Program-made: the position numbers and the translations under genes
DNA from: Streptomyces sp. NBC_01317
GTDB taxonomy: Bacteria > Actinomycetota > Actinomycetes > Streptomycetales > Streptomycetaceae
Direction of reading: 5' to 3'
Length of the DNA stretch: 64,000 nt
Assembly (NCBI RefSeq): GCF_035961655.1
Contig: NZ_CP108393.1
Location: 2,649,501-2,713,500, forward strand
Notes under the pieces: model-generated
Seen by the model: the letters and a program-made list of their open reading frames with translations, nothing else
Databases searched by the model: none
What the model was told of the DNA's origin: nothing
Shown: positions 18,406 to 26,347 of the stretch, one piece after another
Position numbering within the stretch: position 1 is the first letter of the stretch
How the letters are laid out: each line of letters opens with the position of its first letter

Positions 18406-18699
18406 TCAGCCCGCGAGGTGGCGTTCGACCGTCTCGACCTTGGACGTCAGACCGTCGGTGACGCCCTGTCGGATGTCGGCCTTGAGGACGAGCGAGACGC
18501 GCGGGGCGCGGGCCTCGACGGCGGCGACGGCCCGCTTGACGACGTCCATCACCTCGTCCCACTCACCCTCGATCGAGGTGAACATGGCGTCGGTACGGTT
18601 CGGCAGGCCGGACTCGCGGACGATACGGACGGCGTCGGCGACGTACTCGCCGACGTCCTCACCGGCACCGACGGGCGAGACGGAGAAGGCAACGATCAT
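18406..18699 (-). CDS. MTH1187/YkoF-type thiamine-binding family protein
   Basis: A 97-residue protein of the MTH1187 family, ferredoxin-like folds that in some members bind thiamine or related ligands. The fit is from the start [20 protein letters not shown], the central [20 protein letters not shown] and the C-terminal [12 protein letters not shown]. It starts in an ATGA overlap with the upstream DUF3817 gene. The 146 bases between its stop and the glycosyltransferase start hold no further gene. Confidence 0.82.
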   Translation of the reverse strand: MIVAFSVSPVGAGEDVGEYVADAVRIVRESGLPNRTDAMFTSIEGEWDEVMDVVKRAVAAVEARAPRVSLVLKADIRQGVTDGLTSKVETVERHLAG

Positions 18700-19046
18700 G
18701 CGCCGACCTTAGCTTCCCCGGCCTGCCCGCGGAGGCGCGAGGCGACCTCGTCGTCGGCGGCGCGCTTGAGCTTGCGCTCGGCGAAGAAGCCGCCGGTCGG
18801 CAGGACGGAGAGCACGAAGTAGAGGGCGGCCGTCCCGAAGGACCACCGGGTGCGCTGCCACGCGAGGGCCCAGAAGACCACGTACAGGATGAAGAGCACG
18901 CCGTGGATCATGCCCATCGCCGGGACGGCGTTGAAGTCCGTCGTGCGCTTGAGCACCGAGCAGACGAGCAGCAGGAGGAAGGACACGGCCTCGGGTGCGG
19001 AGACCAGGCGGAGGCGGTGGAGGGCGGAGGCGGTTCTGATGTCCAC
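18696..19046 (-). CDS. DUF3817 integral membrane protein (second paralogue)
   Basis: A 116-residue protein with three membrane segments and DUF3817 landmarks: [40 protein letters not shown] and [16 protein letters not shown]. It shares the G-I/M-x-H-G-x-L-x-I-x-Y-x-V-F core and the FFxERK end with the gene at 9848-10186. It is the first gene of a two-gene unit with the thiamine-binding-type gene. Confidence 0.83.
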   Translation of the reverse strand: MDIRTASALHRLRLVSAPEAVSFLLLLVCSVLKRTTDFNAVPAMGMIHGVLFILYVVFWALAWQRTRWSFGTAALYFVLSVLPTGGFFAERKLKRAADDEVASRLRGQAGEAKVGA

Positions 19047-19224
19047 GAGGCAGGCACCTTCGTCGTCGGAGTGTTCTGGTGGGTCCGTGATCTTGTGAAT
19101 GCGTGCACAAGCGCCGCCCCATTGTCGCAGGCGGACCCCGCGCCGCTTTATCAGGGTCGGGTCAGGGAGGGGAAGAGCCTGGATGCTCTGTTCCCGGAGG
19201 ACCCCGGCCGACTACCGTCGTCGT

Positions 19225-19863
19225 GTGGCTCAGTTCCGACTGCAAGGCAGCAAGGTGCTCGCCGTCGACATGTCCGGCGACGCGGTGAAGGCGAAGAACG
19301 GCTCGATGGTCGCGTACGACGGCCAGATGGCCTTCAAGAAGATGTCCGGCGGCGGTGAGGGCATCCGCGGGATGGTGACCCGCCGGCTGACCGGCGAACA
19401 GATGGTCATGATGGAGGTGAAGGGCCAGGGCACCTGCTATTTCGCCGACCGGGCGAGTGAGATCAACCTCGTCTCGCTGCACGGCGACAAGCTGTACGTG
19501 GAGTCCAGCAACCTGCTCTGCACGGACGCGGGGCTCCGTACGGGCACGTCGTTCACCGGCCTGCGCGGGGGCGCGACGGGCAACGGCCTGTTCACCACCA
19601 CCGTCGAGGGCACGGGCCAGGCGGCCATCATGTCCGACGGCCCGGCGGTCGTCCTGCGGGTGACCCCGCAGTACCCGCTCTCGGTCGACCCGGGCGCGTA
19701 CATCGCCCACCAGGGCAACCTCCAGCAGAACTTCCAGTCCGGCGTGACGTTCCGGACACTGATAGGCGAGGGCTCGGGCGAGGCCTTCCAGATCCGCTTC
19801 GAGGGCGACGGGCTCGTGTACGTGCAGCCGAGCGAGCGGAACACCATCGGGGGTGACGTCTGA
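19225..19863 (+). CDS. AIM24 family protein 1
   Basis: A 212-residue protein of the AIM24/TerD-like beta-helical class. I place the start at GTG 19225 (VAQFRLQGSKVLAVDMSGDA). TACCGT, a good -10 hexamer (TANNNT), sits about six bases upstream and no ribosome site does, so the mRNA may be leaderless. Family features are the Gly-rich beta repeats such as GLFTTTVEGTGQAAIMSDG and the end motif SGEAFQIRFEGDGLVYVQPS. The stop overlaps the next start by one base. Confidence 0.8.
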   Translation: MAQFRLQGSKVLAVDMSGDAVKAKNGSMVAYDGQMAFKKMSGGGEGIRGMVTRRLTGEQMVMMEVKGQGTCYFADRASEINLVSLHGDKLYVESSNLLCTDAGLRTGTSFTGLRGGATGNGLFTTTVEGTGQAAIMSDGPAVVLRVTPQYPLSVDPGAYIAHQGNLQQNFQSGVTFRTLIGEGSGEAFQIRFEGDGLVYVQPSERNTIGGDV

Positions 19864-20513
19864 TGCCGTTCCGTGAGATCAACTCGAAGATGGTCGAGGC
19901 GACCGTCCTGCCGGGACAGAAGCTGTTCAGCCAGCGCGGCGCGATGCTCGCGTACCGCGGCGAGGTCAGCTTCACCCCGAACATGCAGGGCGGCCAGGGC
20001 GGCCTGGCCTCGATGATCGGCCGGCGGGTGGCGGGCGAGGCGGCCCCGCTGATGACCGTCGAGGGCAACGGCACGGTGATGTTCGGGCACGGCGGCCACC
20101 ACATCCAGGTGATCGGGCTGGCCGGCGACACCCTGTACGTGGAGGCCGACCGGCTGCTCGCCTTCGACGGCACGCTCCAGCAGGGCACGATGTTCATGGG
20201 CTCGCAGGGCGGGGTCATGGGCATGGTGCGCGGCCAGGTGACCGGACAGGGGCTGTTCACCACGACCCTCAAGGGCCACGGCGCGGTGGCGGTCATGGCA
20301 CACGGCGGGGTGATCGAGGTGCCGATCACCCCCGGCCGACCGGTCCATGTGGACCCGCAGGCGTACGTCGCCCACCACGGGGACGTACGGAACAAGCTCT
20401 CCACCGCCCTCGGCTGGCGCGACATGGTGGGGCGCGGCTCGGGCGAGGCGTTCCAGCTGGAGCTGAGCGGCAACGGTGCGGTGTACGTCCAGGCGTCGGA
20501 GGAGAAGCTGTGA
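19863..20513 (+). CDS. AIM24 family protein 2
   Basis: A 216-residue AIM24 homologue, beginning MPFREINSKMVEATVLPGQK and sharing with its neighbours the pattern GQGLFTTTLKGHGAVAVMAH, VDPQAYVAHHGDV and SGEAFQLELSGNGAVYVQAS. Translation is coupled on both sides: TGATG with the upstream gene and a GTGA overlap with the downstream gene. Three consecutive homologues suggest a hetero-oligomeric complex. Its role in bacteria is not established. Confidence 0.85.
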   Translation: MPFREINSKMVEATVLPGQKLFSQRGAMLAYRGEVSFTPNMQGGQGGLASMIGRRVAGEAAPLMTVEGNGTVMFGHGGHHIQVIGLAGDTLYVEADRLLAFDGTLQQGTMFMGSQGGVMGMVRGQVTGQGLFTTTLKGHGAVAVMAHGGVIEVPITPGRPVHVDPQAYVAHHGDVRNKLSTALGWRDMVGRGSGEAFQLELSGNGAVYVQASEEKL

Positions 20514-21304
20514 ACGGGCCCGTGATCCATGACCCGATGACGCTGCCGAGCGACGACAACGTCAACGCGTACACCTTCTGTGTGGAGCTCAAGGGGAGCC
20601 AGTGGTTCCTCCAGAAGGGCAAGATGATCGCCTACTACGGGCGCATCGACTTCAACGGGATCGGCCACGGCCGGTTCGAGGGGCTGCTGCGGACGAGCTT
20701 CCACTCGCCGCTGCACGCGGCCGACTGGGTGGTGGCGGAGGGCAGCGGGAAGATGCTGCTCGCCGACCGGGCCTTCGACGTGAACTCGTACGACCTGGAG
20801 GACGGCAACCTGACGATCCGCTCCGGGAACCTGCTGGCGTACCAGCCGACTCTGGCGCTCAAGCAGTCGATCGTGCCGGGCTTCCTGACCCTGATCGGTA
20901 CGGGGAAGTTCGTGGCCGCGTCCAACGGGCCCGTGGTCTTCATGGAGCCGCCGCTCAAGGTGGACCCGCAGGCGCTGGTGGGCTGGGCGGACTGCCCGTC
21001 CCCGTGCCACCACTACGACCACGGGTACATGACCGGGCTGCTGGGCGGGCTGCGGGCCATGGCGGGGATCGGCGGGGCGTCCGGCGAGGAGCACCAGTTC
21101 GAGTTCGTCGGCGCGGGGACGGTCCTGCTCCAGTCGACCGAGGTCCTGATGGCCGAGCAGCCGACGGGCGCGGTGCCGCAGCAGGCGGGGGTGCCGGGCG
21201 GCGGGCCCGGTGTGCCGGGGCACGGTCCCGGCGCGGGTCAACAGGGCGCCGCACCCCGGTTGCCCGGTCAGCTGGGGGATCTCCAACGCCGCTTCGGCCT
21301 GTGA
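20510..21304 (+). CDS. AIM24 family protein 3 with Gly/Pro-rich tail
   Basis: A 264-residue AIM24 homologue with GTG start overlapping the previous stop. The AIM24 domain spans about 20-222 (YTFCVELKGSQWFLQKGKMI, FLTLIGTGKFVAASNGP, VDPQALVGWADCPSPCHHY). It carries a Cys/His cluster CPSPCHHYDH not present in the other two, which could bind metal. The last 40 residues are Gly/Pro/Gln-rich and probably disordered. It is the last gene of the three-gene operon. Confidence 0.83.
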   Translation: MNGPVIHDPMTLPSDDNVNAYTFCVELKGSQWFLQKGKMIAYYGRIDFNGIGHGRFEGLLRTSFHSPLHAADWVVAEGSGKMLLADRAFDVNSYDLEDGNLTIRSGNLLAYQPTLALKQSIVPGFLTLIGTGKFVAASNGPVVFMEPPLKVDPQALVGWADCPSPCHHYDHGYMTGLLGGLRAMAGIGGASGEEHQFEFVGAGTVLLQSTEVLMAEQPTGAVPQQAGVPGGGPGVPGHGPGAGQQGAAPRLPGQLGDLQRRFGL

Positions 21305-21426
21305 GAGGTAGTCTACGGAGGGTGACGTCGAACGTCTGCGCCGTTTCCACGGGGCTCCTCGGGGAATGCCGTGGGCGGGTGCGGCACGTCACCACCGAGG
21401 ATTCGTCCAAAATTCAACTTCTTAGG

Positions 21427-21439
21427 TAGAATGCTCATA
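21427..21439 (+). promoter_or_regulatory. -10 element of a probably leaderless absC transcript
   Basis: TAGAAT at 21427-21432 fits the Streptomyces -10 consensus TANNNT and ends six bases before the absC ATG at 21439. No ribosome site is present, so transcription probably starts at the ATG. The surrounding sequence is AT-rich relative to the region. Confidence 0.5.
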
Positions 21440-21915
21440 TGGAGACCGAGACGGAAACCCGCTGGCTGACCGAGGCTGAGCAGTGCGCGTGGCGCACGCA
21501 CCTGGATGTCAACAGACTGTTGACCCATCAGCTGGAGAAGGATCTCCAACCGTTCGGCCTGACCCTGAACGACTACGAGATCCTGGTCAACCTGTCCGAG
21601 TCCGCGGAACGGCGGATGCGGATGAGCGACCTCGCCGCCGCCACGCTCCAGTCGAAGAGCCGCCTCTCGCACCAGATCACGCGGATGGAGACGGCGGGTC
21701 TGGTGCGCCGGGAGAACTGCGAGTCGGACCGGCGCGGGCTGTTCGCGGTCCTGACGGACGCGGGCATGGAGACCATGCAGAAGGTCGCCCCCTTCCACGT
21801 CGACTCCGTACGGAAGCACTTCATCGACCTGCTGTCGGCCGAGGCACTGGCGGCCCTGAGCGCGTCGCTCACGCCGGTCGCGGAGCAGCTGCGCGGGCGG
21901 CGCGGCAAGGTCTGA
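21439..21915 (+). CDS. absC: AbsC, MarR-family pleiotropic antibiotic regulator
   Basis: A 158-residue MarR-family protein whose length, sequence start (ETRWLTEAEQCAWRTHLDVN) and location beside AIM24 genes and an OmpR-type system match AbsC of S. coelicolor. AbsC is a zinc-responsive regulator affecting antibiotic production and coelibactin genes. The winged helix runs through MRMSDLAAATLQSKSRLSHQ, ITRMETAGLVRRENCESDRR and GLFAVLTDAGMETMQ. Zinc sites are not assignable from sequence alone, though the His- and Asp-containing VAPFHVDSVRKHFID segment lies where MarR zinc ligands can occur. Confidence 0.85.
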   Translation: METETETRWLTEAEQCAWRTHLDVNRLLTHQLEKDLQPFGLTLNDYEILVNLSESAERRMRMSDLAAATLQSKSRLSHQITRMETAGLVRRENCESDRRGLFAVLTDAGMETMQKVAPFHVDSVRKHFIDLLSAEALAALSASLTPVAEQLRGRRGKV

Positions 21916-21987
21916 CCGGCGGGTGTGTGGGGGGGCCGGGTGCTCACCGGGCCTGTGAGGGGTCGTCCTCCGGGGCGGCCCTTTCCG

Positions 21988-23583
21988 TCATGCCGGGGGC
22001 AGTGCAAGCTCGAAGCGGGCGCCGCCCAGGGGGGCTTGGGTGACCGTGAGCGTGCCTCCGTGGCGGTGGGCCACGTCGCGGGCGATGGCGAGGCCCAGGC
22101 CCGCGCCGCCGTCGTCGCGGGCGCGGGCGTCGTCCAGCCGTACGAAGCGCTCGAAGACCCGCTCGCGCTCCGCCTCCGGCACTCCGGGGCCGTCGTCGGC
22201 GACCGCCAGCACGATCCGGCCGGCCCGCCGGTGCACGGAGACGGTGACCGACGAGGCGGCGTGCCGCTGGGCGTTGTCCAGGAGATTGCCGAGGACCCGC
22301 GCCAACTGCCCCCGGCTGCCGGTCACTTCCAGTGACCTGCCCGGCTCCTCTCCGGCCTCCGGGGAGACCTTCACGCGGTCCGTCGTCCGTACGGCGATCT
22401 CCTCGGCCGCCAGGTCGCCCAGGTCGAAGCGGGCCTGCCCCGGCCGCTCCCCCGCGTCCAGCCGCGCCAGCAGCAGGAGGTCGGCGGCGAGCTGCTGGAG
22501 CCGTACGGTGTCGGCGACCGCGCCCGGGACGTCCAGCAACCCCGGGTGCGCGTCGCCCACTTCGAGCTGGGTGCGGAGCGAGGCGATCGGGCTGCGCAGC
22601 TCGTGCGAGGCGTCCGCGACGAAGCGGCGCTGACGCTCGACGGACGCCTCCAGCGCGGTGAGCGTCTCGTTGGTGGTACGGGCCAGCCGGGCGACCTCGT
22701 CGTGCGTGGCGGGCTCGGGCACCCGCCGGGACAGGTCCTCTGAGGCGGTGATCGCCGCCATCTCGCGCCGGATGCCCTCCACCGGGCGCAGCGCGCGCCG
22801 GGTCACCAGCCAGGTCACTCCCCCGACGACCAGCAGCAGCACCGGCAGCCCGACGAGCATCGCCGCGGCGGCCGTACCGACGGCGCTCTGGCGGGCCGCC
22901 AGCGTGGCGCCCGCGTGGACGACGACCGTACGGCCCGAGGTGTCCGTCACCTCGATCGAGGCGAAGCGGTACTCGCCGGCCGCGCCGTCCACCGTGGCCC
23001 GGCCCGTCGTCAGGGGGCCGGGCTCCCCGACGGCACCGATCGCCGGATCGTCGTCATCGTCGCTGCCACCGCTGTGGCGGCTGTTGTCGCCGCCGCCTCC
23101 GGAGCCGTTGTCGTCGGCGCTGTCGTCGCCGCTGTTGTCATCGGCGGCGTCGTCGTCGGAACCGCTGTTCTCGGCGGCATCGTCGTCGTCCTGTCCGGCG
23201 GCGGTCGGCCGCGGCGCGGGGCTCCGTACCGGTGTCACCGCCGCCACTCCCGTACCGCTGATCCCCTCCAGGTCGTCGCTGACCGCGATCAGCCGGCCCT
23301 GCTCGTCGGCGACCTGGACCGGGTGCTCCTCGGCGCCGGGCAGCTCCAGGCCGCTGTACGGGGTCCTGCCGGGCACCTGCTCGGCGATGATGTCGAGCGC
23401 CACCTCGCGCGCGGCCGCGTCCGCCTGCCGGTCCGCCTGGTCGGTGAGGTCGGAGCGCAGCGACAGCAGGACCGCCAGCCCCGCCGCCACCAGGGCGACC
23501 GCGACGACCAGGGTGGCGCCGAGGGACGCCTTGGCCCGTACGGAGGAGAGCCGGCCGCCCCGGCGGCCCGGCGCGCGGCTCAT
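21988..23583 (-). CDS. Two-component sensor histidine kinase with acidic extracytoplasmic domain
   Basis: A 531-residue membrane kinase: TM1 at about 15-45, an extracytoplasmic region of about 190 residues, then TM2, HAMP, HisKA (FVADASHELRSPIASLR) and HATPase (LGNLLDNAQRHA, VADDGPGVP, GAGLGLAIARDVAHRHGG). The sensor region contains an unusual low-complexity stretch of Asp, Gly, Ser and Asn with runs of four and five Asp, which could bind divalent cations. Its ATG overlaps the response-regulator stop (ATGA). The divergent neighbouring gene encodes an Asp-rich PepSY protein of similar composition. Confidence 0.9.
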   Translation of the reverse strand: MSRAPGRRGGRLSSVRAKASLGATLVVAVALVAAGLAVLLSLRSDLTDQADRQADAAAREVALDIIAEQVPGRTPYSGLELPGAEEHPVQVADEQGRLIAVSDDLEGISGTGVAAVTPVRSPAPRPTAAGQDDDDAAENSGSDDDAADDNSGDDSADDNGSGGGGDNSRHSGGSDDDDDPAIGAVGEPGPLTTGRATVDGAAGEYRFASIEVTDTSGRTVVVHAGATLAARQSAVGTAAAAMLVGLPVLLLVVGGVTWLVTRRALRPVEGIRREMAAITASEDLSRRVPEPATHDEVARLARTTNETLTALEASVERQRRFVADASHELRSPIASLRTQLEVGDAHPGLLDVPGAVADTVRLQQLAADLLLLARLDAGERPGQARFDLGDLAAEEIAVRTTDRVKVSPEAGEEPGRSLEVTGSRGQLARVLGNLLDNAQRHAASSVTVSVHRRAGRIVLAVADDGPGVPEAERERVFERFVRLDDARARDDGGAGLGLAIARDVAHRHGGTLTVTQAPLGGARFELALPPA

Positions 23584-24242
23584 GCGGCCACCAGCCGGTA
23601 CCCGGCCCCCCGGACGGTCTGGATGCGCGCGGCGCCGATCTTGCGGCGCAGGGCGCTGATGTAGACCTCGATGATGTTCGGGTCGCCGTCGTACGCGAAG
23701 TCCCAGACGTGCTCCAGGATCTCGGGCTTGCCGACCACCTCGCCCACCCGGACGGCGAGTTGCTCCAGGACGGCGAACTCCTTTGCGGTGAGCGACACTT
23801 CGGTCTCCTCGCGGAAAACGCGGCGGGCGGCCGTGTCGATGCGCAGGGCGCCGGCCCGCAGCACGGGCGAGGCACCGGCCGCACCCCGGCGGCGCAGCAG
23901 CGCCCTGACCCGGGCGACGAGGACGACGTACGAGAACGGCTTGGTCAGGTAGTCGTCGGCGCCGGTGTCGAGCCCCTCGGCCTCGTCGTACTCGCCGTCC
24001 TTCGCGGTCAGCATCAGGATCGGCACCTCGTTGCCCGCGTCCCGCAGGGCGGCGCAGACGCGGTAGCCGTTCATGCCGGGCAGCATGATGTCGAGCACGA
24101 CGAGGTCGTAGACGCCCTCCCCGGCCCGGTGCAGCCCTTCCAGGCCGTCGTGGACGACATCCACGGCGAAGCCCTCGGCCGTCAGTCCCCTGGCCAGCGA
24201 GACCGCGAGCCTTTTTTCGTCCTCCACGATCAGCAGGCGCAT
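23580..24242 (-). CDS. OmpR/PhoB-type response regulator
   Basis: A 220-residue regulator with receiver domain (phosphoacceptor Asp51 in DLVVLDIMLPG, conserved Lys in DYLTKPFSYVVL) and a C-terminal winged helix (VSLTAKEFAVLEQLAVRVGE, NIIEVYISALRRKIG). It is translationally coupled to the kinase. Three CTTCAGG direct repeats at helical-turn spacing lie between it and the PepSY gene, making it the likely regulator of both itself and that gene. Confidence 0.93.
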   Translation of the reverse strand: MRLLIVEDEKRLAVSLARGLTAEGFAVDVVHDGLEGLHRAGEGVYDLVVLDIMLPGMNGYRVCAALRDAGNEVPILMLTAKDGEYDEAEGLDTGADDYLTKPFSYVVLVARVRALLRRRGAAGASPVLRAGALRIDTAARRVFREETEVSLTAKEFAVLEQLAVRVGEVVGKPEILEHVWDFAYDGDPNIIEVYISALRRKIGAARIQTVRGAGYRLVAA

Positions 24243-24264
24243 GCCCCCAGCTTCGCAAACCGAA

Positions 24265-24303
24265 CCTGAAGATCTCTTCAGGTGGCTTCAGGCTGCCTTC
24301 AGG
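24265..24303. promoter_or_regulatory. CTTCAGG direct-repeat array, probable response-regulator operator
   Basis: CTTCAGG occurs at 24276-24282, 24286-24292 and 24297-24303, spaced 10 and 11 bases apart. An inverted copy, CCTGAAG, is at 24265-24271. Repeats on one face of the helix are typical of OmpR/PhoB-family binding. The array sits in the divergent intergenic region between the response regulator and the PepSY gene. Confidence 0.75.
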
Positions 24304-24359
24304 CTCGCTCGGCCAGATTGAAGTCACTCGCTACGAAACCGACTTCGGAAGGAATCCCC

Positions 24360-25103
24360 ATGAAGCGCAATCTGGTGATCGCGGCCGTCACCGCGGCGGC
24401 ACTCGTCGGCGGCGGTACGTACACGGCGGTCGCCATGGGCGGCGAAGGACGGGACGACAACGGCGGTGCGACCCGGACCGCTCCGGCGTCCCCCGTCACC
24501 GTCCCGGCCGTCACGGACCCGTCGGCGCCCTCGGCCGACGACCGGAGCGGTACGGCCACGCCCTCGACCGGCACGACCCCGGCGGCCGGTGCGCCGGGCA
24601 CCGCGAGCGAGGCGGCCGCCGCCGCGCTCAGGAAGTACCCCGGCGCCGTGTCCTCGGTCGACCGCGACGACGACCGCGGGAGCGTCTGGGAGGTCGAGGT
24701 GCTCGGTAGGGACGGCCGGTGGCACGAGCTGAGGATCGACGCGGCCGGTACGGTGCGCCCGGACGACCGCCGCGACGACGACCGCCACGACGACGGTGAC
24801 GACGACCGCGAGAACCGCGACGAGCGCGCCGCCCTGCGCGCCGCCACGGTGGACGCCCAGGAGGCCGCGGCGGCCGCTCTGGCCTCCGTCCCGGGCACGG
24901 TCACGTCCGTGGACCTGGACGACGACCACGCGAGCGCCTGGGACGTCGACGTACGCGGCAAGGACGGCCGTACGCACGAACTGACCGTCCACACGAAGAC
25001 GGGCCAGGTCGCGGCGGCGAGGACGACGGACGACCGTCACGACCGTGACGACGACGGACGTGACGACGACGACCGCTACGACGACCACGGCGACGACGAC
25101 TGA
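24360..25103 (+). CDS. Secreted or anchored PepSY-domain protein with acidic linkers
   Basis: A 247-residue exported protein starting at ATG 24360 with GGAAGGAA upstream. A signal or anchor segment (NLVIAAVTAAALVGGGTYTA) precedes two PepSY-type repeats. These are AAAAALRKYPGAVSSVDRDD through WHELRIDAAGTV, and AAAAALASVPGTVTSVDLDD through THELTVHTKTGQV. Between and after them are Asp/Arg/His-rich segments. PepSY proteins often modulate peptidases or signalling outside the membrane. Divergent placement and the CTTCAGG array suggest it is a target or partner of the adjacent two-component system. Confidence 0.85.
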   Translation: MKRNLVIAAVTAAALVGGGTYTAVAMGGEGRDDNGGATRTAPASPVTVPAVTDPSAPSADDRSGTATPSTGTTPAAGAPGTASEAAAAALRKYPGAVSSVDRDDDRGSVWEVEVLGRDGRWHELRIDAAGTVRPDDRRDDDRHDDGDDDRENRDERAALRAATVDAQEAAAAALASVPGTVTSVDLDDDHASAWDVDVRGKDGRTHELTVHTKTGQVAAARTTDDRHDRDDDGRDDDDRYDDHGDDD

Positions 25104-25123
25104 CCACCCCCGTCCCCCGCCAC

Positions 25124-25155
25124 CGAACGGCCCGGCTTCCCCGCCGGGCCGTTCG
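25124..25155. terminator. Bidirectional terminator hairpin
   Basis: A perfect 13-base stem (CGAACGGCCCGGC at 25124-25136 with GCCGGGCCGTTCG at 25143-25155) with a 6-base loop lies just after the PepSY stop. It separates convergent transcripts of the PepSY gene and meaB. Confidence 0.8.
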
Positions 25156-25318
25156 GCTGCCCGATCGGGCAGGAGCGCCCCCGGCTCCGCGCACAGCCGC
25201 GCCGAGCGGTCGCGAAGTACCACTGAGGTAGGCGGAGTTGAACGGTTCGCCTGGGTATGTCGGGTCATGGCGAAACCCTGACGAGACCCTCACAGGCGGC
25301 GCCTGCCGTTTCCCCCTT

Positions 25319-26293
25319 TCAGGGCCGTGGCGCGTCCTCGTGCTCCGTGAGGCCCGCGATCAGTTCGTCCGCCGCCGTGTACGGGTCCAGCTCGCCCGCC
25401 GCCACCCGCCCGGCCAGGGTCTCCAGGCGGCGGTCGCCGTGCAGGTCCGCGATGCGCTCGCGGAGCGCGGTGACCGCGATCGTCTCCACCTCGCGGGCCG
25501 CGCGGGCGGCCCGGCGCGTGGTGAGGACGTCGTGCTCCTCCATCCACGCGCGGTGTTTCTCCAGCGCCTCGACGACCTCGTCCATGCCCTGGCCCCGGGC
25601 CGCGACCGTCTTCACGATCGGGGGCCGCCAGTCGCCGGCGCCCCGGGCCTCGCCCAGGCCCAGCATGTGGTTCAGCTCGCGGGCCGTCGCGTCCGCGCCG
25701 TCGCGGTCCGCCTTGTTGACGACGTACACGTCACCGATCTCCAGGATCCCGGCCTTCGCCGCCTGGATGCCGTCGCCCATGCCCGGAGCCAGGAGCACCA
25801 CACACGTGTCGGCCTGCGAGGCGATCTCCACCTCCGACTGGCCGACCCCGACCGTCTCCACGAGGATCACGTCGCACCCGGCCGCGTCCAGGACGCGGAT
25901 CGCCTGGGGCGCGGACCAGGCGAGCCCGCCGAGGTGGCCGCGGGTCGCCATGGAGCGGATGTAGACCCCGGGGTCGGACGCGTGCTCGGACATCCGTACC
26001 CGGTCGCCCAGCAGCGCCCCGCCGGAGAACGGCGACGACGGGTCGACGGCCAGCACCGCGACCCGCTTGCCCGCCCGGCGGTACGCGGTCACCAGCGCCG
26101 AGGTCGACGTCGACTTGCCGACACCGGGCGAGCCCGTGATCCCGACCACGTACGCGCCGCCCGCGAGCGGTGCCAGCGCCGCCATCACCTCGCGCAGCTG
26201 CGGGGACGCCCCCTCCACCAGGGAGATCAGCCGGGCCACGGCCCGCGGCCTGCCCTCACGTGCCTGGGCCACCAGCTCGGGGACGTCCTGCAT
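25319..26293 (-). CDS. meaB: MeaB, G3E GTPase chaperone of B12-dependent acyl-CoA mutase
   Basis: A 324-residue MeaB/ArgK-type GTPase that protects and reactivates methylmalonyl-CoA or isobutyryl-CoA mutase by gating adenosylcobalamin. Motifs are Walker A GITGSPGVGKST, VDPSSPFSGGALLGDRVRM, the switch region ILVETVGVGQSE and NKADRDGA base recognition. The C-terminal dimerisation helices are present. ATG 26293 is chosen over the GTG one codon earlier. It lies 54 bases downstream of the thiolase gene and is probably co-transcribed. Confidence 0.93.
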   Translation of the reverse strand: MQDVPELVAQAREGRPRAVARLISLVEGASPQLREVMAALAPLAGGAYVVGITGSPGVGKSTSTSALVTAYRRAGKRVAVLAVDPSSPFSGGALLGDRVRMSEHASDPGVYIRSMATRGHLGGLAWSAPQAIRVLDAAGCDVILVETVGVGQSEVEIASQADTCVVLLAPGMGDGIQAAKAGILEIGDVYVVNKADRDGADATARELNHMLGLGEARGAGDWRPPIVKTVAARGQGMDEVVEALEKHRAWMEEHDVLTTRRAARAAREVETIAVTALRERIADLHGDRRLETLAGRVAAGELDPYTAADELIAGLTEHEDAPRP

Positions 26294-26347
26294 CACAGCT
26301 CCCGTTCCTCCTACTGCTCGCTCTGCCGTACGGATCTCAGGGACCGG

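Noticed and set aside
21988..24327. Single 779-residue open frame covering kinase and regulator
   Set aside because: Its first 250 residues are an out-of-frame reading of the response regulator. The kinase begins at the ATGA overlap at 23583.
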